From: Cycas panzhihuaensis
Taxonomy: Eukaryota; Cycadophyta
Assembly (NCBI GenBank): GCA_023213395.1
Contig: CM041465.1
Location: forward strand, 145,893,741-145,957,740
Length of the DNA stretch: 64,000 bases
Direction of reading: 5' to 3'
The notes under the pieces are model-generated. The model was not told where the DNA came from. It did not search any database and was given only the letters and a program-made list of their open reading frames with translations. The number at the start of each line of letters is the position of its first letter. Positions within the stretch are counted from its first letter, which is position 1. The position numbers and the translations under genes were made by a program. This document shows positions 44,681 to 57,745 of the stretch, in pieces.

Positions 44681-45960
44681 TGATTTTTCTAATCCTAATT
44701 TTTTTTCTATAGAAATAGTACCAAAGTAGTATGAAGGAATTATAGAATACTTGGCTATGGGACAAACACCCAAAAGATTGCAGTGGGCAGAAAGATAGAG
44801 TTTCATCCAGAAGCCCTTCCCATTTCAATTGATATGAGGAATGAGATACAAACTAGGTCTGAATGGCATATTGAGAATATGTATATTGGAACATGAAGTG
44901 CAAGCAGTATTGTAAGAAGCTTATGAGAGAGTGGTAGTAAAGCACCAAAGCGTTGAACCCATAGTATGAAATATTTTATTAGTAATCCTTTGGTGCCAAC
45001 ACTATTCGAAGATACGGATAAATGGGTTCATAGTTACGATGTTTTCCAACACATAGGAAAACAAAGTAAACACTACTTCATGCCTTTCTACTTGATCTTA
45101 GCACAAGTGTTGTTTGAAAAATAGAGATTAGATTTCATTAGATCAATTAGGCCCCAAGTCAAGTAGACCAATATAAGGTATATATTGGTGGCCACATATT
45201 TTTTAATAAAGTGGATAGAAGCTTGACCTCTCAAGAATTATGATATTAGGAGTATAGAAAGATTTTTGTATAAAACTATAATTGTTCATTTTAGCTATCC
45301 TTTAGAGTTGGTATCATATCAAGGTAGACATTTTTTGAATAACACTATAAAATATCTTAATATTGAGTTTATGATCCAATACTACTAATCCTCTCCTTAT
45401 TATCCTAAATCTAATGGCTAAGTAGAGAGCACTAATAAGATTTTGGAATTAGTTTTATCAAATATTTACACTGAAGGAAGGATTGATTGGGCGAAGTGAT
45501 TACATTCTATCTTTTAGGCAGATAGAATGACAATTAAATGACCACATAGGCATATATGGCTTAGAAGTTATACTCCCAATGAAAGTTCAAGCTGAAAGTC
45601 TCAAGATAGCACTCCAATTATAAATGAAAGAGCAAGATTCAAGAGACCAGAGGATTTTGGAATTACTAAAATTGGATGAACGAAAGGCATGAGCCTTATG
45701 GGAATTAAAAGTTGACAAGAAATGATAGAAAGTGGCATGATTAACACATGTAGACATCACAATTTAATGAAGGTGATCTCATACTCATATATGATAGAAA
45801 ATTCTAAATAAAACCAGGTAAAATAAAATTACACTGGTTAGGATAATATAAAGTGATTTATATTAGGAAGAATGGAGTAGTCTAATTCAGATAAGTAGAT
45901 GGAAAATACCCCTTAAAGTGCTCAATAGGAGCAGGTTAAAACCTTACACAACAAGGTAAA
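44681..45960 (+). pseudogene. pol: Gy7 integrase, broken
   Basis: LFEDTDKWVHSYDVFQHIGK near 45005 is the zinc-region end with both Cys lost. The core reads RLDFIRSIRP near 45127 (first Asp kept), YILVATYFLIKWIEA near 45180, LVSYQGRHFLNN near 45308 (second Asp now Tyr) and KSNG*VESTNKI near 45408 (Glu kept). The end reads LNRSRLKPYTTR before a stop at about 45958. A purine block AAAATATAGGGGCAG (45971-45985) may be the polypurine tract; I could not identify an LTR after it. Confidence 0.85.
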
Positions 45961-47053
45961 AAAAATGATGTAAAATATAGGGGCAGTAAGTATTGTTATC
46001 ATCACAATGACAACCCATGAAGGTTCATAAAATAAGAAATATTATGATCAATAGTGGCATATTTGGTTATAATCATCTATGAAAATTGATGATTACGATC
46101 AAAAGGATGTAACCATTATTATAGTGAGGTGATTACAATCCTAATAATTATCCTTTCAATGATCATAATACGACAAGTGTGGATAACTGCGACGGCCTAT
46201 AAGTCCTACTAATTATGGCAAGATAAAAACTTCTCCTCCAAGACACTATTGATATATTAATCTGGGCAAGAAAAAACCTTTTAGTTTTGAATTTATAGGC
46301 AAGTGTGGTATAATGGAAGAAGACAAGATGAAGATAGTAATGAATGAATTTCAATAAGTAATAATAGGTTTTAAGGAGCTAAACAATGATCAAATTTATA
46401 AATAGTGGTTGGAAATGATACCAGAGTATCCCCTTAAGAAGAATTTGATATCTACAAGATTTAGCTAGTATGTGTTGGTGGGTTTCTTCTATTTATTTTT
46501 AATTTTCTTTTAATGGTGACTATGATAGTAGCCCAATGACTGTCCCTGTTGTATTTTATTCATCTAAGGTTATTACAAGCTTGACCGAACTACCTAACCA
46601 AGGGCTAGATATTCTAAAAGACAAGCAAATATATAGGGAATATGTAGCATGCAAAATTAGAGCGAAGGAATCTGATGTCTCTAGCTTAAGAATTTGTATT
46701 CTAGGAATTTCATCAAAGAAAATATAATGGGTTGTACACTTTTTATTCACTTGAGTTGTACTAGCATAAAAAAGTTTGTTTGTTCCTAGTTATTTATGTT
46801 AAATATTAATTAAGGTTATGGAAGACTAGTAATTTAATTAGGCCAGATTTGCCTCAAATAGATTTTTAAAAAATTTAGTATCTGTCATGTTTTTCTATCC
46901 CATCTTGGTAGAATTCCACTTCTTTAATGATAATAACACACAAATATAATGCCCAAATAACACCAAAAGAGAGCACCTATATTGCAATACCTTTCAAAGG
47001 AGCAACCTCTCAATTACATGCAATATCAATGATATTTAAGATACTCCACTCTA

Positions 47054-47058
<5 letters not shown>
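45961..47058. other. No gene seen; possible Gy7 3' LTR
   Basis: AT-rich sequence after the Gy7 integrase. If an LTR of Gy7 is here I cannot find its partner at 38600-39600. The short open frames (for example 46536-46727) match nothing and overlap on both strands. Confidence 0.4.

Positions 47059-47108
<50 letters not shown>
47059..47108. repeat. (TA)n microsatellite, 25 units
   Basis: Uninterrupted alternating TA over 50 bases. Just after it, a block of about 40 bases (GATACACAACCTTCTG..., about 47111) recurs in diverged form at about 47175 (CTACACAACCTCCTAC...). Confidence 0.95.
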
Positions 47109-47110
<2 letters not shown>

Positions 47111-47313
47111 TGATACACAACCTTCTGTTTTTGTATGTGAAATATTATGTGAATATATATAGAGCTCTATGGCTACTACACAACCTCCTACTTATGCATG
47201 TAGGATATTAAGAAGAGGGAAGAAGTAGAAGAAATAAAAGATATAAGAGAGAGAAGAAATAAAAAGTATAAGACAATATAAGAGAAGGAAAGTTAAGGGC
47301 TTAAATCCGCAAC

Positions 47314-47688
47314 AAGTCCTCTCTTTTAAAAAAACTTTGTCCTTAAAGCTTACTAATCTCAAGATGTTCATGGATAAATTGCTCATTCTCCTGGTTATAT
47401 TTTCTTGTGGAAGTTCTTTCTATTTGATGAAATACTTAATGATTTGCTTAGATTGTGGATGTCAGATTCTTCAGTTGATGATGCATTTTAGAATGAGTTG
47501 AAGTTACCCCTCCTTATTTAAGATAAGCAATTCTGTTTGAATTTGTACCTATTGTCTATTTACCCTCTTAATAAATAAAACATGAAAGATATTATAGATC
47601 CTTGATGGTAGTGGTAAGTCTAATACATATGCAACTCCACTAATCTACTTAAGAATTTTATAAGGTCTATAAAATTGAGGTTGTAATT
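47314..47688 (-). pseudogene. pol: Gy8: Gypsy integrase tail and 3' end, broken
   Basis: On the minus strand, FIDLIKFLSRLVELHMY near 47620-47670 matches the integrase tail FYRPYKILxRxGxVAYxLxLP. Traces of the PPxxxxHxVFHVSxLK block follow, then the element end. The junction CCGCAACAAGTCCTCTC (47311-47327) closely resembles CCACAACAAGTCTTCTC at the Gy2 LTR edge (7842-7858), so Gy8 and Gy2 are related and an LTR of Gy8 should lie to the left. It is cut at 47688 by Copia-D. Confidence 0.65.
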
Positions 47689-48330
47689 GTTGAGAATACA
47701 AGGTCCAAAACTTTAAACTACCACAAGATTTGAACTATTTTGTAACTAGTTACAGGAATTGAAACTAAGATTTAACATGCAAGTTCTAAAATCAGAGGTA
47801 ATACAATAACATCAATATATACAAGCTAAACATCCCATATGTACCCAATATAACATGGTAAAACCCTAACAGTATGCTAGGGAAACATCCACATAAGAAA
47901 TGTATCGATCTTTATTGCTATAGAATGGAGAAACAATACATCTCAGTAGCAGAGTACTCTTAGGAACAACAACCAGCCGTCACCCTCATCGCAGTACATT
48001 ACATTCAATATAATAAGAAAAGCCCTAAAATGAGCTATATGAGAGGGACATCCAAGGCATGAATCTTAACCGTAGAATCTAGTGTATTTGTATCGAACGT
48101 CCCTGATTCTCTTTACATTTTAATAAGGTTTACAAGGCTAATTTTTCGGGTCGAGGGTTATCGCCCCTGAACCCCCTCTTAGTGGGGGGCATTCCATGCC
48201 CTCCCACACCCCTCGGCCAAGGGGGACTCCCGCCCCCCTTGGAACCCCCTGAGAAAGATTAGAGGGGGAAACCGCACCGAAAACATGCCAAAATTTTAGC
48301 CTTAAACGATTGTTGTCACAATACCTAACA
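47689..48330 (-). repeat. 3' LTR of Copia-D (minus strand)
   Basis: 642 bases from TGTTGAGAATAC to ATACCTAACA in plus reading, so on the minus strand it starts TGTTAGGTATTGTG and ends TTCTCAACA, directly after the polypurine tract AAGGTGGAGAT (48331-48341). The segment 48140-48260 is strikingly GC-rich, with two hairpin arms (see findings). The 5' partner lies outside the window, beyond Gy9. Confidence 0.85.
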
Positions 48331-48341
48331 ATCTCCACCTT

Positions 48342-49925
48342 GACAATAATTTACCCAGTACCTTTCCTGGATGCTTCATCATCTTTTCTTCAAGCCAAGA
48401 GAAGTCAAACACCATTTGAACTTCTCTACTGGTACTAGTTTTGTGAATATATTAGCATAATTCTGATTGGTGTGAATCTTCTCAAGTGCCACTCCACCTG
48501 CTTCCACAACCTATCTAATAAAATGGTACTTAAGAGTAATATGCTTTGTTCTACTATGATAAGCCAGATTCTTAGCTAAGTAAATGGCACTTTGACTGTC
48601 ATAAAATACCTTTACATTTTCCTGTCTCCTTCCAAGCTTAACCAATAGACCCTATAACCAGATTGCTTCTTTACAAGTATGTGCTGCAACAACATATTCA
48701 GCTTCTGTGGTTGACAGTGTAATTGTGCTTTACAATTTGGACATCCAACTAACTAGACCACTTACCATTTGTAAGAGTGAAAACATAACCTGAAGTAGAC
48801 CTTCTTTCATCTAAATATCTTGCAAAGTCTGAATCAACATATCCACAAACCTAATTATCTATACCTCCAAAGGTGATGTAGTAGTCACTTGTATCTCTCA
48901 AATACCAAAGCACCCATTTCACTATAGCCCAATATTCTTTCCCTAGATTTTCCATAAACCTGCTAACTACACCAACTGCATGTGAAATATCAGGTCTAGT
49001 ATATACCATGGCATACATCAAACTTCCCACTGCACTGGCATAAGGCACACGAGATATATAAGTCTTTTCTTCTTCACTACTATGACTCATATTCGAAGAA
49101 AGCTTGAAGTGGGAAGCCAATGGGATACTCACTGGTTTCACATTTGCCATACCAAACCTGGTTAGCACCTTCTCAACATATTTCTGCTGTGATAACTATA
49201 GCTTACCATTTTTCCTGTCTCTGTGTATCTCCATGCTTAAGATTTATTTTGTAGCTCCTAGATCCTTCATATCAAAAGTCCTAGCCAATTGAGCCTTTAG
49301 CTTATTGATTTCTTCCATGCTCTTGCTTGCAACCAGTATGTCATCAACATATAATACCAAGATAATGAATAAGCCATTGTCCATAAATTTAAAGTAAACA
49401 CAATGATCATACTCACTTCTTTTAAAAATTTGACTCTCCTTGAAGGAATCAAACTTCTTGTACCACTACCTGGGTGATTGCTTCAGGCCATACAATGATT
49501 TCCTGAGCCTGTAAACAAGTTTTTTCCTACCATCTTGTACAAACCCTTCTAGTTGATCCATATAGATCTCCTCATCTAAATATCAATGTAGAAAATTTAT
49601 TTTTACATCTAACTACACCAACTCTAAATCGAGAGAAGCTACCAATGCTAACAACACTCGAATTGAAACAAGTTTGACAACTGGTGAAAAGATCTTATGA
49701 AAGTCAATACCGCTTCTCAGGCAAAACCTTTAGCCACCGCCTTGCCTCAGATTTATCAACCTTTTCATCAACATCTATTTTCTTTTTGAAAACCCACCTG
49801 CAACCAATAATCTTCCTACTATGTGGAAGTTCTACCAAGTCCCATGAATTATTTTTCTTCAAAGAATCTATCTCTTCCTGCATAGCTCTTTTCCACTTCT
49901 CACCATGGATATCATCTACTGCTTC
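48342..49925 (-). pseudogene. pol: Copia-D RNase H and reverse transcriptase, broken
   Basis: Minus-strand RT with the intact active site LYVDDILVASKS (near 49320-49355) and, downstream, PVSIPLASHFKLSSNMS and the frame VPYASAVGSLMYAMVYTRPD then ISHAVGVVSRFMEN (48851-49168). RNase H is recognised by NLAYHSRTKHITLKYHFIR near 48510-48570 and ends near GLKKR. It has a modest number of stops and is much better preserved than Copia-A or Copia-C. Confidence 0.9.
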
Positions 49926-51545
49926 CTAAAAACATGTAGGCTCACCATCATTAGAAACCAAAGCAATAGAAATAGAAGGGTTGTACCTGTAAGGTGGATG
50001 ACTAACTTGTGTAGATATTCTAACTATTGGCAGAGGAGTGACTACATGCTCTTGTGAATCTGCTGCTGATTCATCTTCAGAAAGATCTTCATGCTCTTCT
50101 GATTCTATAGATGGTTGCATTTCAAACTTGACTTGTTGATGTTCAGCTTGCTGCTCCTGTTTCATTTCAACTTCTCCACTATCTGATTTTACAAGGGCAG
50201 ATTCATCAAATATGACATCTATGTTAATGGTGATTTTGTGGGCAGTAGGATCCCATAACCTGTATCCCTTCACACCATCCTTATCACCATAACCAATAAA
50301 GATATACCTCTTAGATTTTGGGTCTAACTTTGAACTTTACTTTTGTCAGTCCAGGCATAAGCATCACAACCAAAAACTTTTAAATTTGAATAATCACATG
50401 GATGTCCAGTCCATACCTCTTCAGGAATCTTACAATCTATTGCAAGTGATGGTGACATGTTTACCAGATAGTAAGCTGTTTGAATAGCTTCTACCCACAA
50501 GCCTTGCTCTACTCTTGCATTACTTAGCATGCTTCTTACTCTTTCCAAGAGTGTCATATTCATGTGCTCAACAATGCTATTTTGCTATGGAGTATAGCTA
50601 GTGGTCTTATGTCTTTTGATCCCAGCTTCTCTGCAATAGTTCTCAAACTCTAAGGAGTTGAACTCACCTCCATTGTCAGTTCTTAAGTATTTGATTGTCT
50701 TACCAGTATTATTCTCAACTAGAGTCTTGAACTGCTTAAACACACTAAAAACTTCAGATTTCCTTTTCAAAAAATAAACCCGTACCTTCCTAGAGTAATC
50801 ATCTATAAATGTGACATAATACAATGATCCTCCACAAGATATTTTAGGGGTTGGTCCCCATACATCTGAATGTGTGTAATCTAGAATGCCTTTACTAGTG
50901 TGACTCCCTACTTTAAACCTGAGTCTACACTGCTTTCCAAAACTATAATGTTTATAGAAATCCAAATTTGAAAGTTGCAAGTTAGGAAGCAACTTACAGT
51001 TTATCAGCACCTTAAGTCCTCTCTCAGTCATGTGCCTAAGTCTCTGATTCCATAACTGAGCTGGATCTTCTACAGTCTTTGATGTTGTAGCTGTTTGGAT
51101 GACATCTGTACTTCCCTCTAAAATGTAAAGAATTCCTTTCTTTAAGGCTTTCATAATAACCAAGGTGCCCTTTGACACCTTTAGGGCTCCTTCATGAATT
51201 ATATGCTTAAAACCACCTGAATCTAATTCAACTAAGGAAATCAGATTCCTTTTCAAATTAGGTACATGTCTAACCTTAGTTAATGTTCTAACTACCCCAT
51301 CGAATATCTTAATTCTGATGCTACCAATACCCATTGTCGTATAAGAAACTTCATTTCCTATAAGTACATCACCACTATCAAGAGGTTGGTATGATGAGAA
51401 CCAACTCTTATGTAGACACATGTGGTGCGAAGCACCTGAATCTAATAACCAGTCATGGTGATAATGAGAAACATTACAAGCAACTAAGACATCATCATCC
51501 ATACCTTGATTTGACTCCACCTGATTTACCTCCTTGGTAGGATCT
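49926..51545 (-). pseudogene. pol: Copia-D protease and integrase, two stops
   Basis: The 50585-51520 frame holds the protease site WLLDSGASHHMC (intact) and GVGSIRI-like flap sequence, then the integrase zinc region QLWNQRLRHMTERGL with FGKQCRLRF (two Cys now Tyr), and the core THSDVWGPT (Asp), FIDDYSRKVRVYFLK and LRTDNGGEF (Asp). After a stop at 50584 the frame 50324-50563 starts in sequence carrying the catalytic Glu (IVEHMNMTLLERV) and runs to CDAYAWTDKSK. The 49926-50273 frame has KGYRLWDPTAHKITINIDVI. The DDE triad is complete. Confidence 0.92.
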
Positions 51546-51652
51546 TCCTTTTTCTAGAACTCCTTCCTTTTGTAATAATCCTTCTTGAGGTGACCGATCT
51601 TATTACAATGCCAACACTTAAGCTTACTCTTTTTGCTCTTTAACTTGGACAT
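51546..51652 (-). pseudogene. gag: Copia-D gag zinc knuckle, cut by Gy9
   Basis: On the minus strand near 51576-51620, CWHCNKIGHLKKDYY is a CCHC knuckle whose last Cys is Tyr, followed by the Lys-rich linker into protease. The rest of gag and the 5' LTR must lie to the right of Gy9, outside the window. The 5 bases next to the insertion are GACAT (51648-51652). Confidence 0.85.
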
Positions 51653-52285
51653 TGGACTCGCGTCTACGGGATAGCTACCTAACAAAATAGGTAAGGTAAG
51701 AGCGGGTGATAATATGATCAAGAAAGATACCTATAAGTAGGGTAATTACCAAGCAGGGTGCCCCATGCGTCGTAGCGTGAGTTCGAGACCTGCAATGGAA
51801 TGTGGCTACCAAAAGGTGATCCTCCACCACTTCGAACAAGAGGTGAGGAGGCGTAGGGCTAGCCTGGGTTGACCTAAGGGAAGGATCCTCCCACCCTTGG
51901 ATGGCCAGAAGGGAAGGAGGGGAACCTTAAGGGGTTTCCCTAAAACAACAGGGGATGAAGAGGAACAGGCAAGTGGCTGGCCTATGGAAAGGGTCACTTT
52001 GGTTATCCGGCGAGGCGGGGAACCAAAGGGAAGCGAGAGGGATGATCCAAGAAGATGGACTAAGGTATGCCTAAGCAAGTTAACCGGGCACACGAGTAAT
52101 ATGGGGGGCAAGAAGCTTGCACGGCTAGGAAAAAGGGAGGAAAGGGTGAAAAGGAGTGGTTCCTATGACCTTTTCCTATGAGTGGTAGAGATGCATGCAA
52201 TAAAACAAATAAAGCGTGCACTGAAAGTAAAGTCAAGTTTTCCTTTTAATCTCCAATGAGTTAATTACTAAGAAGGAGCTCAAAA
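51653..52285 (-). repeat. 3' LTR of Gy9, confirmed part
   Basis: Aligns with 63388-64000. Both begin (plus reading) TGGAC, then CGCGTCTACGGGATAGC, and continue through GAGTTAATTACTAAGAAGGA. The present copy has an extra CTTTTCCTATGAC-type 13-base duplication near 52168. The true LTR continues to the right by an unknown amount, because the other copy leaves the window. Confidence 0.92.
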
Positions 52286-54700
52286 GGAAAGAGTAGTAGG
52301 GTGAGTGAGGCGTGCACCTGGACCGGGGGCGTGCGTGACGAGGGCCCTCCCGAGGGACACCAAACTACTCCACGAGGTGCGTCGAATGCGAAGCATCGCG
52401 GCGGATTGGAAGAGGGGCTCCCTTACCTTCCCCAGAAAAATACAAAATACAATGCCAAGGAAAGGAAGGAACTAAATACTAGTGACTAAAGAAGTATGAA
52501 AGTACAAAATGCGAGGAGCACTTACCGGCAACGGAACAAGCAGAAAATATTTTTTGCACCCTCTAAACACCTGCAAGCAACGGTGGCCTCCCCCTTTCCG
52601 GAGAAAGGGTACTGACATGCAATGACGAGATCCTAACAAAACATGTCTATATAATACAAATATGAACTCAAACACATATATGTTAGCACCAACACAATGA
52701 TGAAAGTATATGAGAGAGAACAACCGAAGCGAAAGGAAGGTAACCAGTAAGCCTCAGAGTGGCCCACCTCCCGCAAAGAACACCCTAACCTCCCCCCAAA
52801 AGCCACAAGGCAGTGAGGGCAAAGCCAAGGAAGATGGCTGGATAGCAACAAGGAGGTGAAGAAGAGCCAGAGAAGACCTACGGTGAACCAGGATGCTATG
52901 AAGAGCAAACGGGCCTGGCGGGAGAAGAGTTGGGCAAGGACAAACGATTGGGACTTATGTGAGTCACCTGGACCTAAGCCTAAGCCCTCAAACCAGTGCT
53001 GCAATGTGTGACAACGCTGATTTCAGCGGCTAAGAGAGGGCCAACAAACCCTTATTTGAGTGCCAAGGACAGCACGAGGCAAGAGGGAAGATTTGGAGGG
53101 CTTAAAGCCACTTGAGGAGCGTGGAAGGTGGTGCAGAATCCACCCAGCTCTCTCCCAAATCCTATGCCAACCGTCAGTACCGCTGCCTTAAGCAACAAAC
53201 GCAGGTAAGAGGCACTATAACATAGGCAGAACAACCCAAGGTAACGAGGAAAATAACCCTCACAAAGACAACAAAGAAACAAGCAAGATAGGGCATTAAT
53301 ATCACAAGAAAAACAACTCAAGCTAATGAAATACCTGGATGGAGGAGGAGAGGTGCTTGCCTCAGCTAAGGGCTGGTAAGGAGAGGCTGAGAAATCAGCC
53401 CAGAATTGTGGTGTAGTAGGCTTAGGGCCCTGCTAATGAAGTTGGAAGGAGAACACTTGTACTTAGAACACTTGAAGACTGCCCGGGGCAAGAATCTACT
53501 GAAATCTCTCCAAGGGGCCCTCTCCAAGGTGTGTGAGGGGCTGGGAAGATGTCCTAGCTACACTGAAGGAGAGTTGGGTGCTATAGGAGAGACACAGGTC
53601 TTGTGGTAGCAGCAGGGCAGCAGAGAAGAGCATAGCACATCGTTGTTTCCTTAAGGAGCAATCTAAAAGGTGAGCCAAAAGTTCTTGAAAATGAGTAGAT
53701 CATCCCTTAAGTACCCAACCCAAACCCTAAAGTGAGTGATTAGGGCGCAACTGGAAGAGAGTTAAGTTGTGAGACACGTGGCAGTTTCATAATAAATGCG
53801 AAATTGCCACGGCGGATTTTAAAAAACAAGTTAGAACAGTCGTACCGTCGCAAAATCTGCGGTACCGCGAAAATCTCAGCGGTACAAACCCAGAGATAAA
53901 AATAGGCCCGGCCAGCCAGCCTAGGCTATGGGCAAATGGCAAAAAGGGCCAATAGGGCAACTGAAACACCTACTCGAGGGTAAACAAGCCAACAAATGGG
54001 TCTAAAAGAGCAAAAATAGGGCTCAAAATGGTGTGGCAAGTCAACCAAATGATGACGGGTCATCACACGGGCGGAGGTGGCACAAGGCAAGTGGATCATG
54101 GAGCGAGGAGGGCAAATGCGGGAAGTGGAGTGGCCACCAGGGTGCCACACTCGCTGGGAGTGTGCCCCTGCTATAGTCGTCATGGGCTAAAATAAGTGTA
54201 GACGAAGATAAAGTTGCCTACGAAGCCACACACGTGCAGACATGCAAGCAAACACTCATAAAAAGAAAGCAATGACAAGGTGAGAAACTTACCTGCACTT
54301 ACCTGAGTCGGTGATTCCGTATCCATTACCGGAAGCTGTGAAACACGCCTTGGCGTGAGCCTCACCGCTCGGAAGCCTGGTGTGATGGCGAATGCTGGCA
54401 ACACAACTGTCAGTAGCACATGTGTATATAGATATGTCAATCAAGATCATAACAGTAGGCAAGGGTGTTGGCGAGTGTCGTGGCGGGACGTGTGGATACG
54501 AAAGCGGCGGTGGAGACAACATAGGGGCTGCCTATGAGCCACCTGGGAACCGACTGGAAAAATGAGAAAGGTGAGGGGGCTGCCCCCACCACAAAAGATG
54601 CAGAAGAGCATGCATAATCAAGTAAAGAGTAAGCAAAGGGTAGGCACCATAGTTTTACCTCATTAGCAGCCAGGTTTCAGAGGTGCGAACGGGTCACAAA
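52286..54700 (-). other. Gy9 LTR continuation and/or 3' untranslated region
   Basis: G+C-richer sequence without recognised coding on either strand. Candidate polypurine tracts on the minus strand are GGAAAGGGGGAGG (about 52590-52602) and TTTTGGGGGGAGG (about 52787-52799); neither is followed by a clear TG. A perfect palindrome, GCGGTACCGC, occurs near 53861. Where the LTR ends inside this stretch cannot be decided from the window. Confidence 0.5.
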
Positions 54701-54734
54701 GTAAAGTGTAAGACGACCTGGGGCTTGGGTGACA

Positions 54735-55240
54735 GGAAGGTCAGACAAGCCTCAGGGACGGTCAGCAAGGAGGGGGAGGCGCCGCTCAAGGATGAGGCAA
54801 ACGAGACTATCTGCCTCAGCATTGAGGGCCCGAGGGATATGCTGGATATTGACGGAAGAGAAGCAGGCCATGAGAGATTTGGCAGCAGAAGCAAGAGTCC
54901 ACAAGTGAGGGCACCTCACCTAGTAAACCTGGGTGAGATGGGACACTACAACTTGAGACTCGCAAAGCAAGATGATGGATCTACGATAGAAACAAAGAGC
55001 ATCAGTAAGGGCTTCAATAATGGCTGTATACTCAACTTTGTTATTAGTAGCCTCTGGGAGGAAGGTCCCAGAGTGGAGGAGATCATGTCCAGAAGGGCTG
55101 CGGAGAATCCATGCAATGAGGAAGGTCGGGTTCTGGCTTGGCCAGGTCGGTAAAGATGTAGATGGACATGGGTGACACAAAATCCTGACAGTCAATAAAT
55201 AGCAAGAGTAATACTTGGAAGGCAAGCAAAAGGTGGCCAT
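54735..55240 (-). pseudogene. Archaeal-type RNase H domain of Gy9, downstream of integrase
   Basis: The frame at 54920-55240 reads LRSPSGHDLLHSGTFLPEAT followed by NNKVEYTAIIEALTDAL and IILLCESQVVVSHLTQVY. After one stop it continues with IQHIPRALNAEADSL near 54790. This is the second RNase H of Tat elements (GxLLxEATNNEAEYxALIxGL, then DSQLVVxQL, then HIPRxxNxEADxLA). The first catalytic block appears only in a shifted frame (YIFTDLAKPEPD) just upstream, the Asp of DSQ is Glu here (CESQ), and Ala in NEAEY is Val. It would help RNA removal in reverse transcription; as it stands it is probably defective. Confidence 0.82.
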
Positions 55241-56600
<1,360 letters not shown>

Positions 56601-57745
56601 TCATGCATAAAACTTCTTAAGGAATTTCCCATTAACAACTTTCTCGAATTCAAGCCCTTCTAGGGTGGCTATCCTATAGGTACCATTATCGAGGGATTCG
56701 ATAATGATGAAGGGACCAACCCATCGGGGTTTGAATTTGGTCAAGCGGTCATGGAGATACTCGAGCTTGAGGACGTGGTCCCCAGGAAACAAAGGGCGGG
56801 AACGAAGGTGTTTATCGTAGGCCCTTCGTGAGCGGGCTTTGGATGCCAGGTTAGCCTGATAAGCGGCTAAGCGTCTCTCATCTAAAGCTTCAAGGTCCAG
56901 CAGGTGGGCCTGACGGATTGACTCTTCGTCGATGAAACCTCGAAGGGAGACTCGTAAGGAAGGAATCTCCACCTCCAGTGGGAGTATCACCTCGGTACCA
57001 TAGACCAGGGAGAACGGGGTTATTCCCGTGGCAGAACGGATAGAGGTGCGGTAAGCCCACAAGGTGGAGGGCAACTAAAGGTGCCAATCCTTTTGGGATT
57101 GAGCAACGGTTTTCTTGAGAATGTTGATGAGAGTCTTATTGAAAGACTCCACTTGGCCATTTGCCTAAGGGTAGTAAGGGGAGGAAGTCTTGTGAGAAAT
57201 TTTGAACTTCTCACAAAGCTCGTCCATCTCCTTATTATAGAAAGGAGTTCCACTGTCAGTGATTAGGACGTCCGGGATTCCAAAACGGCAAATGATGTGC
57301 TGGTAAATGAATAGAGTGATCATTTTACCAGGGGTAGTGATCAAGGGGATGGCCTCCGCCCATTTGGTAAAATACTCCGTGGCAGTCAAGATAAACTTGT
57401 GCAGCGGTGATGAAGGTGGGGAGATAGCCCTAATAAGGTCTAGTCCCTACTGAGCAAAAGGCCATGGTGACACAATAGGATGCAGGGCCTTGGAAAGCAC
57501 ATGGGAAATGTTGGCATGTTCCTGACATCGTCGACATTTCAGAGCAAAGGCGTGAGCATCCTTGAAGAGGGACGGCTAGAAATAACCCATGCGAAGGATC
57601 CTCTGAGCCATGTGATCGCCCCCAAAGTGACCTCCATAAATCTTTGTGGTGCCATTCGAAGCACACGTCACTTCACAAGAGGTGATGCAGCGGAGGAGGA
57701 TCCCATCGAAGGACCTCTTATACAATACCTCATCTACGAGGAGGT
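56601..57745 (-). pseudogene. pol: Integrase of Gy9, nearly intact
   Basis: The zinc region shows GGHFGGDHMAQRILRMGYF and CRRCQEHANISH (HHCC ligands visible, 57500-57620). The core reads GLDLIRAISP (first Asp, near 57425-57450), ATEYFTKWAEAIPL, VLITDSGTPFYN (second Asp, near 57240-57275) and ANGQVESFNKTL (Glu, near 57120-57155). The tail runs PSTLWAYRTSIRSATGITPF to the closing YRIATLEGLEFEKVVNGKFL then KKFYA and a stop at 56601. Only about four stops interrupt it, several at former Gln or Trp codons. It would insert the cDNA copy into chromosomes. Confidence 0.92.

Noticed and set aside
52301-53609. Several short frames in the G+C-rich Gy9 3' region
   Set aside because: They overlap on both strands, match no family known to me and are expected in stop-poor G+C-rich DNA.
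54683-55153. 156-codon plus-strand frame
   Set aside because: It lies opposite the archaeal-type RNase H of Gy9, which has recognisable motifs; the plus frame has none.
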